This document shows, piece after piece, positions 1 to 8,384 of a stretch of 34,005 nucleotides of DNA. The DNA is from Clostridia bacterium. Its GTDB lineage: Bacteria; Bacillota; Clostridia; Oscillospirales; CAG-272. The DNA lies in NCBI GenBank assembly GCA_017462545.1, contig JAFTQX010000008.1, positions 1 through 34,005 of the forward strand. The letters are read 5' to 3'. A model generated the notes under the pieces. That model saw nothing but the letters and a program-made list of their open reading frames with translations, had not been told where the DNA came from and did not search any database. Positions within the stretch are counted from its first letter, which is position 1, and each line of letters opens with the position of its first letter. Both the position numbers and the translations under genes were made by a program.

Positions 1-12
1 GCCCTTTGAAAT

Positions 13-35
13 AAAAGACCCCACCGGGGTCTTTT
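13..35. terminator. Terminator-like hairpin at window edge
   Basis: A 10-bp perfect stem (AAAAGACCCC at 13-22, GGGGTCTTTT at 26-35) with a 3-nt loop. The A/T ends make it usable in either direction. It probably ends a gene lying left of the window, so its owner cannot be assigned. Confidence 0.6.
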
Positions 36-78
36 CTACACGACCTCGCCCTTCTCGGGTTCAAGTCCCTCTGAAAAG

Positions 79-115
79 AAAAAGCAGACAACGCCTATTG
101 GCGTCATCTGCTTTT
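79..115 (-). terminator. Terminator of tRNA-Leu
   Basis: Stem-loop immediately 3' of the tRNA on the minus strand. An outer stem (AAAGCAGA/TCTGCTTT) and an inner stem (ACGCC/GGCGT) flank a symmetrical 2-nt internal loop. A T-tract follows when read on the minus strand. The run of A on the other side makes it potentially bidirectional. Confidence 0.75.
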
Positions 116-201
116 TGGTGCCGGTGGTGGGACTTGAACCCACACGCTGTTGCCAGCAGCGGATTTTGAGTCCGCCTCGTCTGCCATTCCAACACACCGG
201 C
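116..201 (-). tRNA. tRNA-Leu (anticodon CAA)
   Basis: The reverse complement folds as a class II tRNA. The acceptor stem GCCGGTG/CACCGGC is followed by discriminator A and an encoded CCA (plus-strand tgg at 116-118). The anticodon stem GCGGA/TCCGC encloses loop CTCAAAA, giving anticodon CAA, which reads UUG. A long variable arm and a T-arm with GGGTTCAAGTCCC follow. At 86 nt it has the expected length for tRNA-Leu. It carries its own promoter at 217-245 and terminator at 79-115, so it is a single-gene unit. Confidence 0.96.
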
Positions 202-216
202 ATATGCAACGTCATT

Positions 217-245
217 ATTATAACACGTTCTTTTCAAAAAATCAA
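217..245 (-). promoter_or_regulatory. Promoter of tRNA-Leu
   Basis: On the minus strand, -35 TTGATT (240-245), a 17-bp spacer and -10 TATAAT (217-222). Transcription would begin about 10 nt before the tRNA 5' end at 201. Confidence 0.7.
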
Positions 246-338
246 GAGGGATGGCATATTTTTTTCTTACAACCGTCATTTTACTTGTTTTACAGAAAAA
301 ACCTTTGCGCGAAATTTGTTAAAAATCCAAAAATACCA

Positions 339-367
339 TTGCAAGCGGGCAAAAAGTCGTGTATAAT
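339..367 (+). promoter_or_regulatory. Promoter of the P-protein-like gene
   Basis: -35 TTGCAA (339-344), 17-bp spacer, -10 TATAAT (362-367), about 50 nt ahead of the TTG start at 419. Likely drives 419-1604 and possibly on into the phosphoglucomutase gene. Confidence 0.7.
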
Positions 368-418
368 ATATGGTGGTAGAGTTTTTGTCTGTTCTACAAT
401 GATACGGAGGGATGTCTT

Positions 419-1342
419 TTGACGCAACGAGAACAAGATCTGCAAGTTTTGCGCGAAAATTTTTCCCTGCTGGATCGTCGCTCCATTCGCGAAGTGCAAA
501 AGCGGCTGCCTCTGGTTTCTGAATTTGCATCTCTTGCGCTGACCGAAACCGAGGGGGAGGCGCGTGAGCCATGGCTTAACATGATGCGTCGCGCAGCCTA
601 CGAGCTGCCAAAAAATGAAACGAGCGTATTACAAGAACCACACCGCAAGTCGATCGAAACTGCAAGAGAAACGCTCTACGCCATGGATCGTACTGCCTAC
701 ATAAACGCCTGTCTTTCGATGCAGGAGGACGCCCCCGATCGTCTGACGCTCTCGGATCTTTTACCCATGGCATCCTATGAAACGGCACGTATTGCGTATG
801 TGCGAAACCCTTATACCGATGAGGCGTACGAAAGCTTTGCAGACACCTTTTCTTCCCCCACCGTTCACTACACAAGCTCCTTCCGCGAGGCATGCGACGA
901 GGTAGCAGCAGGAGAGGCGGATTTTTGCATTCTTCCCTACCGCAATTCTACGGGACGTCTTGCCTCCTTTTCAGAGCTTGCCGAGCGTTATTCCCTTTAT
1001 ATATGCGCATTGTGTCGCGTTTTCCACGCGGATGGAACAGACGTAACGCACTTTTCCCTTTACGGCCGCCATCTGCCCACGCCGAGCGACACGGAAGGAC
1101 TGCGACTACGTTTTTCCTTTCTCGCCGCGGGGATGAATGTACTGGCAGGACACCTATGCGCGGCCGCCATGATGGAAGTGACACTGGAAGACATGAGGGT
1201 TGTGCCGTATGCGGCAAACGAAGGCTCTCTTCTCTGCACCGCAACAGCTGCACCACCAAAAGACAAACTACTCCCTTGGCTCACCTATCTGTCCGTTTTT
1301 GCGGATGGTGGTGTCTGCCACGGATTATACAAGGAGATTTGA
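419..1342 (+). CDS. Chorismate mutase/prephenate dehydratase-like protein, degenerate
   Basis: A 307-residue protein. Residues about 8-40 (LRENFSLLDR...RLPLVSEFA) have the spacing of a chorismate mutase first helix (LRxxIDxIDxxIxxLLxxR). Residues about 125-205 resemble the prephenate dehydratase fold, including an EAxxEVAAGEADFCILPYRNSTG stretch where true enzymes have GEADYGVxPIENSxxG. The order matches the bifunctional P-protein PheA, but the catalytic TRDxxF motif and an obvious C-terminal ACT domain are not visible. Enzymatic activity is therefore doubtful, and a binding or regulatory role is possible. The TTG start is chosen because GGAGG at 406-410 lies 8 nt upstream; an ATG at 412 is in another frame. 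The stop lies 1 nt before the next gene, so the two are co-transcribed. Family placement is inference from motif spacing. Confidence 0.5.
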   Translation: MTQREQDLQVLRENFSLLDRRSIREVQKRLPLVSEFASLALTETEGEAREPWLNMMRRAAYELPKNETSVLQEPHRKSIETARETLYAMDRTAYINACLSMQEDAPDRLTLSDLLPMASYETARIAYVRNPYTDEAYESFADTFSSPTVHYTSSFREACDEVAAGEADFCILPYRNSTGRLASFSELAERYSLYICALCRVFHADGTDVTHFSLYGRHLPTPSDTEGLRLRFSFLAAGMNVLAGHLCAAAMMEVTLEDMRVVPYAANEGSLLCTATAAPPKDKLLPWLTYLSVFADGGVCHGLYKEI

Positions 1343-1343
1343 T

Positions 1344-1604
1344 ATGGCAAAGAAGATCACATACCGCACACGCGGCACCTGCTCTCGTGACGTAACGGTA
1401 GAGCTGGATGACAATGGAACCATCGTATCGGCCGTTTTCAACGGCGGATGCGCAGGCAATACAGCAGGCATTAGCCGCCTGGTGGTCGGCATGGATGCGA
1501 AGGAGGCCATCGCACGGCTAAAGGGCGTTCGATGCGGTTTGAAAAGCACCTCCTGCCCTGACCAATTAGCTTTGGCGCTGGAGCAGTGCCTGAGCGAGCA
1601 ATGA
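1344..1604 (+). CDS. TSCPD domain protein (TIGR03905-like)
   Basis: A small 86-residue protein. It is recognisable by the C-terminal TSCPDQLA motif (about residues 71-78) that names the TSCPD domain. The same domain occurs as a C-terminal extension of some class II ribonucleotide reductases. Cysteines in GGCAGN, VRCGLKSTSC and SRD-proximal positions could bind metal. This stand-alone version is common in Clostridia and has no assigned function. The ATG is chosen because AAGGAG (1331-1336) precedes it by 7 nt and it begins 1 nt after the upstream stop. Longer in-frame extensions would overlap the upstream gene by over 100 nt. Confidence 0.85.
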   Translation: MAKKITYRTRGTCSRDVTVELDDNGTIVSAVFNGGCAGNTAGISRLVVGMDAKEAIARLKGVRCGLKSTSCPDQLALALEQCLSEQ

Positions 1605-1642
1605 TTTTTAGATACAATTGAGCTTGAAGAAAGGTTTTTGAG

Positions 1643-3367
1643 ATGAACTACAGAGAAGAATTTTTGCGTTGGAAAAACAGCGGCCGCATGGATGCCGCCA
1701 TGATGGCAGAAATTGCCGCCACCGAGCGGGATGAAGAGGCCATGACGCTGCATTTTGGCAGCAAGCTGGGCTTTGGCACGGCAGGACTGCGCGGCATTAT
1801 GGCACTTGGCCCCGGCTGCATGAATGTGTTTACCGTAGCCCAGGCAACCCAGGGCATGGCGAATCTGATCAAGAAAACGGGCGAGGGTGATCGCGGCGTT
1901 TCGATTGCTTACGACACACGCAACAATTCTGCCCTGTTTGCCGAGATTGCAGCTTGCGTACTGGCGGCAAACGACATCAAGGTATACCTGTTTGACGGGC
2001 CGCGCCCGACGCCGGAGCTTTCCTTCTCTATCCGCGCACTTTCCTGCATTGCGGGCATCAACATCACCGCCTCTCACAACCCGAAGGAATATAATGGCTA
2101 CAAGGCTTACTGGGAGGATGGCGCACAGCTGCCGCCCGACCACGCTGACACGGTAAGCGCCGAGATTGACAAGATTGATATCTTTACCGGTGTAACCACG
2201 ATGTCTTACGAGGACGCGCTTGCACAAGGCAAGATCACGCTGCTCTCCGATGAGATGGACAACCGTTACATGGCAGCCGTACACGCCACCACCATTCGCC
2301 CCGAAAGCATCCGCGAGGTGGCAAACGATCTGCGTATCGTTTACACCCCTCTGCACGGCACCGGCCGCATTCTGGTTCCCCGCGCGCTGCGTGAGATGGG
2401 GCTTACCCAGCTGCACACGGTTGACGAGCAGATGGTGCCGGACGGCAACTTCCCAACGGTAAAGAAGCCCAACCCCGAAATTCCCGAGGCCTTTGCCATG
2501 GGCATCGCGCTTGCCGAGCAGGTTGGCTCGGATCTTGTGATCGCTACCGATCCGGATGCCGACCGCGTTGGTGTTATGAGCCGCAAATCCGATGGCAGCT
2601 TTGCCTGCATCACCGGTAACCAAATGGGTGCACTTCTGCTTGACTACGTTATTAACGCACGGCGCGAAAGCGGCAAAATGCCCGCGCTGCCGTATGCGGT
2701 CAAATCTATCGTTTCCACCGAAATGACGACGAAGATCTGCGAGGTACAGAACGTCAAGATGTACGACGTGCTGACCGGCTTTAAGTTTATTGGCGAGGTC
2801 ATTAAAAACCACGAGGAGGGTGGCGAGCCGGGCGAGTTTATTATGGGCTTTGAGGAAAGCTACGGCTACCTGTTTGGCGGCTATGCGCGTGACAAGGATG
2901 CCGTTTCTGCCACGATGCTGATTGCCGAAATGACCGCCTACTACCGCAAAAAGGGTCTTACCCTCTCCGAGGCGCTTGACGAGCTGTTTGTTCGCTACGG
3001 CTACTATCTTGACAAGACGCATGATATTTACATGGAGGGTCTGGATGGCATTGAGCGCCGCAAGAACACCATGGCCAAGCTGCGAAACAACCCACCAAAG
3101 ACCTTGGGCGGCCACCGCGTTGTGCGCGTGGGCGATTATCTTGCCGGCATATTTACAAATACTGAAACAAACGCGACCGAGAAAACAGGCCTACCGAAGA
3201 GCGATGTGCTCTCCTATGAGACTGATTGCGGCGATAAGATCATCATCCGCCCCTCGGGCACCGAGCCGAAGATCAAGATCTACTTCCTGACGCATGCCGC
3301 TACGCAAGCGGAGCTGGCCCCAAAAATGGAGGCTTATCTGGCAGACGGCCGCGCCTTTGCCGATTGA
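1643..3367 (+). CDS. pgcA: Alpha-phosphoglucomutase / phosphosugar mutase
   Basis: A cytoplasmic alpha-D-phosphohexomutase of 574 residues, the usual size for the PgcA/PGM2-type group. It interconverts glucose 1-phosphate and glucose 6-phosphate through a phosphoserine. All four active-site elements are visible: catalytic serine loop TASHNP (Ser about 144), Mg-binding DPDADR (303-308), the sugar-binding FEESYGYL (403-410) and the phosphate-binding RPSGTEPK (536-543). It links glycolysis to cell-wall, glycogen or UDP-sugar synthesis. It starts 38 nt after the TSCPD gene behind a GAAAGG-type ribosome site and may share that transcript. A phosphomannomutase side activity cannot be excluded. Confidence 0.93.
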   Translation: MNYREEFLRWKNSGRMDAAMMAEIAATERDEEAMTLHFGSKLGFGTAGLRGIMALGPGCMNVFTVAQATQGMANLIKKTGEGDRGVSIAYDTRNNSALFAEIAACVLAANDIKVYLFDGPRPTPELSFSIRALSCIAGINITASHNPKEYNGYKAYWEDGAQLPPDHADTVSAEIDKIDIFTGVTTMSYEDALAQGKITLLSDEMDNRYMAAVHATTIRPESIREVANDLRIVYTPLHGTGRILVPRALREMGLTQLHTVDEQMVPDGNFPTVKKPNPEIPEAFAMGIALAEQVGSDLVIATDPDADRVGVMSRKSDGSFACITGNQMGALLLDYVINARRESGKMPALPYAVKSIVSTEMTTKICEVQNVKMYDVLTGFKFIGEVIKNHEEGGEPGEFIMGFEESYGYLFGGYARDKDAVSATMLIAEMTAYYRKKGLTLSEALDELFVRYGYYLDKTHDIYMEGLDGIERRKNTMAKLRNNPPKTLGGHRVVRVGDYLAGIFTNTETNATEKTGLPKSDVLSYETDCGDKIIIRPSGTEPKIKIYFLTHAATQAELAPKMEAYLADGRAFAD

Positions 3368-3407
3368 TCGGCTACTTAAAATTCCGTTTCAGGAAAGGAA
3401 CTGAACC

Positions 3408-5219
3408 GTGACCGACAAACAAAAACATATTCGCAACTTTTCGATCATTGCCCACATCGACCACGGAAAATCGACGCTTGCCGATCGCATTCTGGAGGTA
3501 ACACGCACCGTAGAGGAGCACGCGATGGAAAACCGTGTGCTGGATAATATGGATCTGGAGCGCGAGCGCGGCATCACCATTAAGGCACGTGCCGTGCGAC
3601 TCTCTTACCACGCGCATGACGGCGAGGACTATATTTTTAACCTCATCGACACCCCCGGCCACGTAGACTTCAACTATGAGGTCTCTCGCTCTCTCAAGGC
3701 CTGCGACGGCGCACTGCTGGTAGTAGACGCCACGCAGGGGGTCGAGGCACAAACGCTGGCTAACGCCTATCTGGCCATTGACAGCAACCTGGAGATCATT
3801 CCCGTCGTTAACAAGATCGACCTTCCCTCTGCCGACATTGATCGGTCGCGCAGCGAAATCGAGGATGTGATCGGCATTCCCGCCGAGGATTGCCCTGCTG
3901 TATCCGCCAAGACCGGTCTGAACATTGCCGACATGATGGAAAAGATCGTTTCTGACATTCCCGCCCCAAGCGGCGACATCCATGCGCCGCTGCGCTGCTT
4001 GATCTTCGACTCCTATTATGACAGTTATCTTGGCGTTGTTGTTTGTATTCGCGTTATGGATGGCAGCCTGCGTGCAGGTGACCGCATTCGCCTGATGAGC
4101 AACGGCGCAGAGTTTGATGTAGTGGATGTTGGCGTGCTGGAGCCGTTTGGCCTCAAAAGCACCGAGGTGCTGGCCGCCGGTGAGGTCGGCTATCTGACCG
4201 CAAGCATCAAAAATGTCTCCGAGACGCGTGTAGGCGATACCGTTACCACGGCTGAAGGCGGCGCTGCAGAGCCGCTCCCCGGCTTCCGCGAGGCACGCCC
4301 CATGGTTTACGCGGGCATTTATCCTGCTGACGGCGCACGCTACGGTGACCTGCGTGACGCGCTGGAAAAACTGCAGCTCAACGATGCGGCCCTTTCCTTT
4401 GAGCCTGAAACATCTATTGCGCTCGGCTTTGGTTTCCGTTGCGGCTTTTTGGGTCTTCTGCACATGGAGATCATTGAGGAGCGACTGGAACGAGAGTTCA
4501 ACCTCGACCTCATCACCACCGCGCCGAGTGTTATCTACAAGATCAAAAAGCGCGGCTGTGAGACTGTATTTATTGAAAATCCGTCAAATTACCCCTCGGC
4601 AGACGAGATCGAGCTGGCCGAGGAGCCGGTGGTCAAGGCAAGCATCATTACCCCCACCGAATTTATTGGCGGGTTGATGGATCTGTGCCAGGACAGACGC
4701 GGCGAATACCACGATATGAAGTATCTGGATGCCAACCGTGCCGAGCTGCACTACACCCTGCCGCTGAACGAGATCATTTACGATTTCTTTGACGCGCTGA
4801 AGAGCCGCAGCAAGGGATATGCCTCGCTTGACTATGAGTTTGACGGATATCGTCCGAGCAAGCTGGTCAAGCTGGACTTTTTGCTCAACGGCGAACCGGT
4901 AGACGCGCTCTCCTTTATCGTGCATGAGGAAAAGGCATACGGCCGCGCTCGCCGCATTGCGGAAAAGCTGAAGGAGAATATTCCGAGACAGCTGTTTGAG
5001 ATTCCGATTCAGGCAGCCATTGGCTCCAAGATCATTGCGCGCGAAACCGTCAAGGCAATGCGCAAGGACGTGCTTGCCAAGTGCTATGGCGGTGACATTA
5101 CCCGTAAGAAGAAGCTGCTGGAAAAGCAGAAAGAGGGTAAAAAGAAGATGCGCCGTCTTGGCTCGGTAGAGGTAACGCCCGAGGCATTTATGGCCGTTTT
5201 GAAACTGGATGACGAATAA
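3408..5219 (+). CDS. lepA: Elongation factor 4 (LepA)
   Basis: A ribosome-associated GTPase of 603 residues (family about 600). It carries the G1 motif AHIDHGKST at about 15-23, [12 protein letters not shown] (G3) and NKIDLP (G4), followed by EF-G-like domains and the LepA-specific C-terminal domain. LepA acts on translating or assembling ribosomes, in back-translocation or initiation depending on the study. The start is GTG at 3408, with AGGAAAGGA just upstream. It is separated from hemW by 47 nt containing a hairpin. The lepA-hemW pair is also found in Bacillus, which supports the assignment of both. Confidence 0.97.
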   Translation: MTDKQKHIRNFSIIAHIDHGKSTLADRILEVTRTVEEHAMENRVLDNMDLERERGITIKARAVRLSYHAHDGEDYIFNLIDTPGHVDFNYEVSRSLKACDGALLVVDATQGVEAQTLANAYLAIDSNLEIIPVVNKIDLPSADIDRSRSEIEDVIGIPAEDCPAVSAKTGLNIADMMEKIVSDIPAPSGDIHAPLRCLIFDSYYDSYLGVVVCIRVMDGSLRAGDRIRLMSNGAEFDVVDVGVLEPFGLKSTEVLAAGEVGYLTASIKNVSETRVGDTVTTAEGGAAEPLPGFREARPMVYAGIYPADGARYGDLRDALEKLQLNDAALSFEPETSIALGFGFRCGFLGLLHMEIIEERLEREFNLDLITTAPSVIYKIKKRGCETVFIENPSNYPSADEIELAEEPVVKASIITPTEFIGGLMDLCQDRRGEYHDMKYLDANRAELHYTLPLNEIIYDFFDALKSRSKGYASLDYEFDGYRPSKLVKLDFLLNGEPVDALSFIVHEEKAYGRARRIAEKLKENIPRQLFEIPIQAAIGSKIIARETVKAMRKDVLAKCYGGDITRKKKLLEKQKEGKKKMRRLGSVEVTPEAFMAVLKLDDE

Positions 5220-5227
5220 ACAAACGT

Positions 5228-5256
5228 AGCAGGGCGGCAGAATGTCGCCCTGCTTT
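5228..5256 (+). terminator. Hairpin between lepA and hemW
   Basis: Perfect 9-bp stem (AGCAGGGCG at 5228-5236, CGCCCTGCT at 5246-5254) with a 9-nt loop, followed by only a short T run. It may be a weak or leaky terminator, or an mRNA-stability or processing hairpin within a lepA-hemW transcript, because no separate hemW promoter is evident. Confidence 0.5.
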
Positions 5257-5266
5257 CAGGAGTGCT

Positions 5267-6400
5267 ATGAAGAAAAAAACGCTTGGACTTTATCTGCATA
5301 TTCCCTTTTGTCTATCCAAATGCCGCTACTGTGACTTTTGCTCCTATCCTGCCATGGCGGCAGAGACAAAGCACGCCTATACCATGGCGCTGATCAAGGA
5401 GCTTTCTTCCCGGGCGGAGGCGGCCAAGGATTATGTCGTAGATACCGTTTTTTTCGGAGGCGGAACGCCTACCTGCCTTGACACAGACGACCTTTTACGG
5501 TTAGCCGATTGCATTCAAAGCCGTTATCGGCTATCCGATGGCGTAGAATGGACCAGCGAGGCCAATCCCGCAACGGTAGACAAGGACAAGCTGCGCGCGA
5601 TGCGCGCATGCGGCTTTAACCGCATCAGCCTTGGTATGCAGAGTGCCCATGACAGCGAGCTTTCGCTTTTGGGGCGGGCGCACCGTACCTCCGATCTCTA
5701 TCAGGCAAGAGAGGCAATACATGAGGCGGGCTTTACCAACCTGAATCTTGACCTGATGTTTGGCATCCCCGCACAGACGGTGGACAGCTTTGACCGTTCG
5801 CTTGACGAGGCACTTGCGCTGGAACCAACGCATGTATCGGTCTATTCGCTGCAGATTGAGGAGGGGACACCCTTTTACCGTGAGCAAAACACGCTGGCAT
5901 TGCCGAGCGAGGATGAGGAGCGTGAGATGGCCGCCCTGCTCTACCGCAAGACAGAGGCTGCCGGCTATCGCCGCTATGAGATCAGCAATTTTGCAAAGCC
6001 GGGTCACGAAAGCCGCCACAATCTGCGCTATTGGCGCATGCAGGATTATCTGGGCTTTGGGATCGCGGCACATTCCTGCTTTGAAGGTGAGCGGTTTTAC
6101 AACCGCGAGGAGCTTGCTGCTTATCTGAAAGAGCCTTGTGAGCTGTGCGAGCAAGAAGAAACCCTGACCGCACGAGAGCGGGAATACGAAACGGTAATGC
6201 TTGGCCTTCGCCTCTCTGACGGCATAGACGAGGAGGATTTTTTGCGTACCTTTGGCTATGGCTTTTATGAAAAATACAAAAGACGGCTTATGCGCTTTTG
6301 CGAAGCAGGCTTTGCCACCTTTGACGGGAAAAGAACCGCATTGACCGAGAGCGGCATGGCGGTCTCAAACGCGATTCTTGCCGAAATTTTGGAGGATTAG
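5267..6400 (+). CDS. hemW: Heme chaperone HemW (radical SAM)
   Basis: A 377-residue radical SAM protein of the HemN/HemW family. Near the N-terminus is HIPFCLSKCRYCDFCSY: Cys15, Cys19 and Cys22 form the CxxxCxxC cluster site. The CDF following the third Cys is the HemW pattern, rather than the CGC of true coproporphyrinogen III dehydrogenase HemN. FFGGGTPTCL (SAM binding) and the HemN C-terminal domain follow. HemW is thought to bind heme and deliver it to apoproteins and lacks oxidase activity. The ATG at 5267 has AGGAG at 5258-5262. It was historically annotated as oxygen-independent coproporphyrinogen oxidase. Confidence 0.93.
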   Translation: MKKKTLGLYLHIPFCLSKCRYCDFCSYPAMAAETKHAYTMALIKELSSRAEAAKDYVVDTVFFGGGTPTCLDTDDLLRLADCIQSRYRLSDGVEWTSEANPATVDKDKLRAMRACGFNRISLGMQSAHDSELSLLGRAHRTSDLYQAREAIHEAGFTNLNLDLMFGIPAQTVDSFDRSLDEALALEPTHVSVYSLQIEEGTPFYREQNTLALPSEDEEREMAALLYRKTEAAGYRRYEISNFAKPGHESRHNLRYWRMQDYLGFGIAAHSCFEGERFYNREELAAYLKEPCELCEQEETLTAREREYETVMLGLRLSDGIDEEDFLRTFGYGFYEKYKRRLMRFCEAGFATFDGKRTALTESGMAVSNAILAEILED

Positions 6401-6432
6401 GAAAAGGCTTGCGGATTTTGCGAAAAAATCTA

Positions 6433-6461
6433 TTGACATACGAGCGATTTCTTGATAAAAT
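6433..6461 (+). promoter_or_regulatory. Promoter of the DUF1292 gene
   Basis: Consensus -35 TTGACA (6433-6438), 17-bp spacer, -10 TAAAAT (6456-6461). The ATG at 6508 lies about 40 nt downstream of the expected start site. This is the closest match to consensus at -35 in the window and suggests strong, constitutive expression. Confidence 0.8.
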
Positions 6462-6507
6462 AGAGGCGAAAAGAATATACTATCCACATAAAGGAGAAGT
6501 GAAGACA

Positions 6508-6810
6508 ATGGCAGATATGATGAATGAAGAATTGCAGGAGAATGAGGTATACACCTACACGCTGACCGATGAGGACGGCAAGGAGTATGAGTTTGAGCTG
6601 CTTGGCACCTGCGAGATGGATGGCAAGACATACTATGCACTCACCCCTGTTGAGGATAACGGCACCGAGGAATATGTGATCCTGCGCGGCGAGGAAGAAG
6701 AGGACGGTGCTGTAACGCTCGTTACCATTGAGGATGATGACGAGTTTGACAAGGTTGCCGAATTTTTTGATGACGAGCTGTTCAGCGAGGTTGATTACGA
6801 CGCTGAATAA
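6508..6810 (+). CDS. DUF1292 family acidic protein
   Basis: A 100-residue, very acidic protein. Its core (YTLTDEDGKEYEFELLGTCEMDGKTYYAL, shown here as the spacing of a YxLxDExGxxxxFELL motif, then KxYYALxP and EEYVILR) is typical of DUF1292 proteins (YrzB-like). These are abundant small Firmicutes proteins of unknown function. Acidic tracts follow at EEEED and EDDDEFD. The ATG is chosen because AAGGAG (6491-6496) precedes it and a consensus promoter sits just upstream. An in-frame extension to 6409 would run through that promoter and is rejected. It has no operon partner other than the downstream RNA. Confidence 0.88.
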   Translation: MADMMNEELQENEVYTYTLTDEDGKEYEFELLGTCEMDGKTYYALTPVEDNGTEEYVILRGEEEEDGAVTLVTIEDDDEFDKVAEFFDDELFSEVDYDAE

Positions 6811-6820
6811 GCGCTAAAAA
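6791..6820 (+). promoter_or_regulatory. Candidate promoter of the 6S RNA
   Basis: TTGATT (6791-6796), 18-bp spacer, TAAAAA (6815-6820). It lies partly inside the end of the DUF1292 gene and would start RNA at about 6827. Moderate match only. Confidence 0.45.
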
Positions 6821-6826
6821 GAAACA

Positions 6827-7040
6827 TCGTCCTGCTTAGTTCGTGATAGGGTTAGTTTTGGACCTACAAGATATTTATGGAGTCCGTTACTTCGTGAAAT
6901 GGGATTGCAGACCTCCCGCCCGCGCCGCCCTTGTGCCGCGCGAAGCGGATGCTGGGAGCACAAAATGACCGAGAGGACACCAACCTGCACACGCAGGGTT
7001 AAATACTTGCTCTACACGGCTCGGCGGGATTTTTGTTTTT
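6827..7040 (+). ncRNA. ssrS: Probable 6S RNA
   Basis: There is no plausible protein in this 266-nt gap, but it has structured-RNA features. A GTCCTG-rich 5' end resembles Bacillus-type 6S. A closing helix pairs TCCCGCC (6914-6920) with GGCGGGA (7023-7029), directly followed by a T-rich terminator tract. A hairpin AACCTGC/GCAGGGTT (6982-7000) sits just 3' of GAGGACACC. That GACACnnnACCT...AGGGTTnAA order matches, by my recollection of the E. coli RNA, the 6S region around the pRNA template. 6S mimics an open promoter and binds sigma70/sigmaA RNA polymerase in stationary phase. The length of about 210 nt fits the Firmicutes form. The 5' end is inferred from the upstream promoter. A covariance-model search was not possible. 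Confidence 0.62.
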
Positions 7041-7076
7041 TCGCATTCTTCATAAATACAAAAGGAGATACATAAA

Positions 7077-8366
7077 ATGGGATTGATCCGTGCAATTGCT
7101 GCCGCCACCTCGACTGTTGCGGCAGATCAATGGAGAGAATTTTTTACCTGTGATGCCCTTTCTAACGATGTGCTGGTTGCAAAAGGAACCATGCAGACCG
7201 AGGGGCGCGGCTTTTTTCGCCGCAACAAGGGTACGACCGATATTATAACAAACGGTTCTGTCATCAACGTCAATGAGGGACAGGCCGCGCTGATTATCGA
7301 CAACGGCAAGATTGTAGAGTTTTGTGCCGAGCCCGGCAAGTTCCAATGGGATGCTTCCTCCGAGCCCTCGCTCTTTGGAGGTGAGTTCTTCAAGGGACTG
7401 GTGGACTCCTTCAAAAAGATCGGCTATCGCTTCACCTTTGGCGGTGATGTTGGCTCGCAGCAGCGGGTCTACTATGTCAACACCAAGGAAATCATTGGCA
7501 ACAAATTCGGCACCACCACGCCGATGGCCTATGACGACCCCTACTACAAGACGGCACTTTACATCCGCTACTTTGGCCAATATTCGTTTAAGATCGCCGA
7601 TCCGATCGTATTCTTTTCGAGCATTGCGGGCAATGTGACGGATACCTATACTACCGCCGCGCTGGTTGCTACCTGCACAGACGAGTTTATGACTGCGCTG
7701 GACACGGCCTTGGCCATGTGTGCGGCAAATGGCATCAAGTTCTCCCAGCTGCCTGCCAAGCAGCGCGAGATCGCCAAATTCATGAGCGAAACACTGGATG
7801 CGGAGTGGCGTGAAAATCGCGGCATGGAGGTTGCCTCTGTGGCGCTGGCCAAGGTCACCCCCGATGACAAGAGCCGCGAGCGGATTGAAGAGTTTGACTC
7901 TAACGTGATGCACGCTGACCCTGCCGCCATGACAGGCGGTCTGGCCTATGCGCAAATGAAGGCCATGAAGGATGCCGCCAACAACGCAGGCGGTGCCATG
8001 AATGGCTTTGTAGGCTTTGGCATGGCAGCCAATGCCATGGGCGGTGCCGCCGGTCAAAGCACGCTGATGGAGAATGCCGAAAAGCTTGCTGCCGAGAAAA
8101 AGGCCGCCGAAAAGGAGACGGACGAAAGCGGCTGGGAATGCCCTGCCTGCGGCACGGTTTCTACAAACAAGTTCTGCCCCGAATGCGGCGAGCGCAAGCC
8201 TGAAAAGGACGAGTGGATCTGCCCCGCCTGCGGCAAGGCTTGCACCGGCAAGTTCTGTGCGGCTTGCGGCGCAAAAAAACCGACAGATTGTGTCTGCTCT
8301 GCATGTGGTCACACGGAGAAAAGTCCCTTTACCTTCTGCCCCGAGTGTGGCAAGAAACAAGGATAA
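7077..8366 (+). CDS. SPFH-domain protein with C-terminal zinc ribbons (YdjI/COG4260-like)
   Basis: A 429-residue protein. The first 290 residues match the SPFH (stomatin/prohibitin) group historically called virion core protein or YdjI: N-terminal MGLIRAI, an INVNEGQAALIIDNGKI segment and the GKFQWDASSEPS region. A Gly/Ala/Met-rich linker follows (about 300-335), then a short charged coil. Three treble-clef-like zinc ribbons complete it: Cys355/358/367/370, Cys382/385/394/397 and Cys407/410/421/424. In Bacillus, YdjI works with PspA and other membrane-stress proteins. The zinc ribbons presumably recruit partners. AAGGAG (7062-7067) precedes the ATG. It follows the 6S terminator and is 18 nt from the lipoprotein gene. 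A membrane-stress role is family inference. Confidence 0.85.
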   Translation: MGLIRAIAAATSTVAADQWREFFTCDALSNDVLVAKGTMQTEGRGFFRRNKGTTDIITNGSVINVNEGQAALIIDNGKIVEFCAEPGKFQWDASSEPSLFGGEFFKGLVDSFKKIGYRFTFGGDVGSQQRVYYVNTKEIIGNKFGTTTPMAYDDPYYKTALYIRYFGQYSFKIADPIVFFSSIAGNVTDTYTTAALVATCTDEFMTALDTALAMCAANGIKFSQLPAKQREIAKFMSETLDAEWRENRGMEVASVALAKVTPDDKSRERIEEFDSNVMHADPAAMTGGLAYAQMKAMKDAANNAGGAMNGFVGFGMAANAMGGAAGQSTLMENAEKLAAEKKAAEKETDESGWECPACGTVSTNKFCPECGERKPEKDEWICPACGKACTGKFCAACGAKKPTDCVCSACGHTEKSPFTFCPECGKKQG

Positions 8367-8384
8367 TCCTGAAACGGAGTATTC

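Noticed and set aside
1325-3115. Long open frame on the minus strand (596 codons) opposite the phosphoglucomutase gene
   Set aside because: It is antisense to a gene with every catalytic motif intact, has His/Val/Ala-rich low-information translation, no ribosome site and no family resemblance. It is a by-product of GC-rich codon use.
5228-5256. lepA-hemW hairpin as a riboswitch
   Set aside because: It is a single short stem with no conserved aptamer features; at most a weak terminator or processing hairpin.
7050-8360. Open frame of 436 codons opposite the SPFH gene
   Set aside because: Mirror of a real gene with conserved domain and zinc ribbons; no promoter or ribosome site for it.
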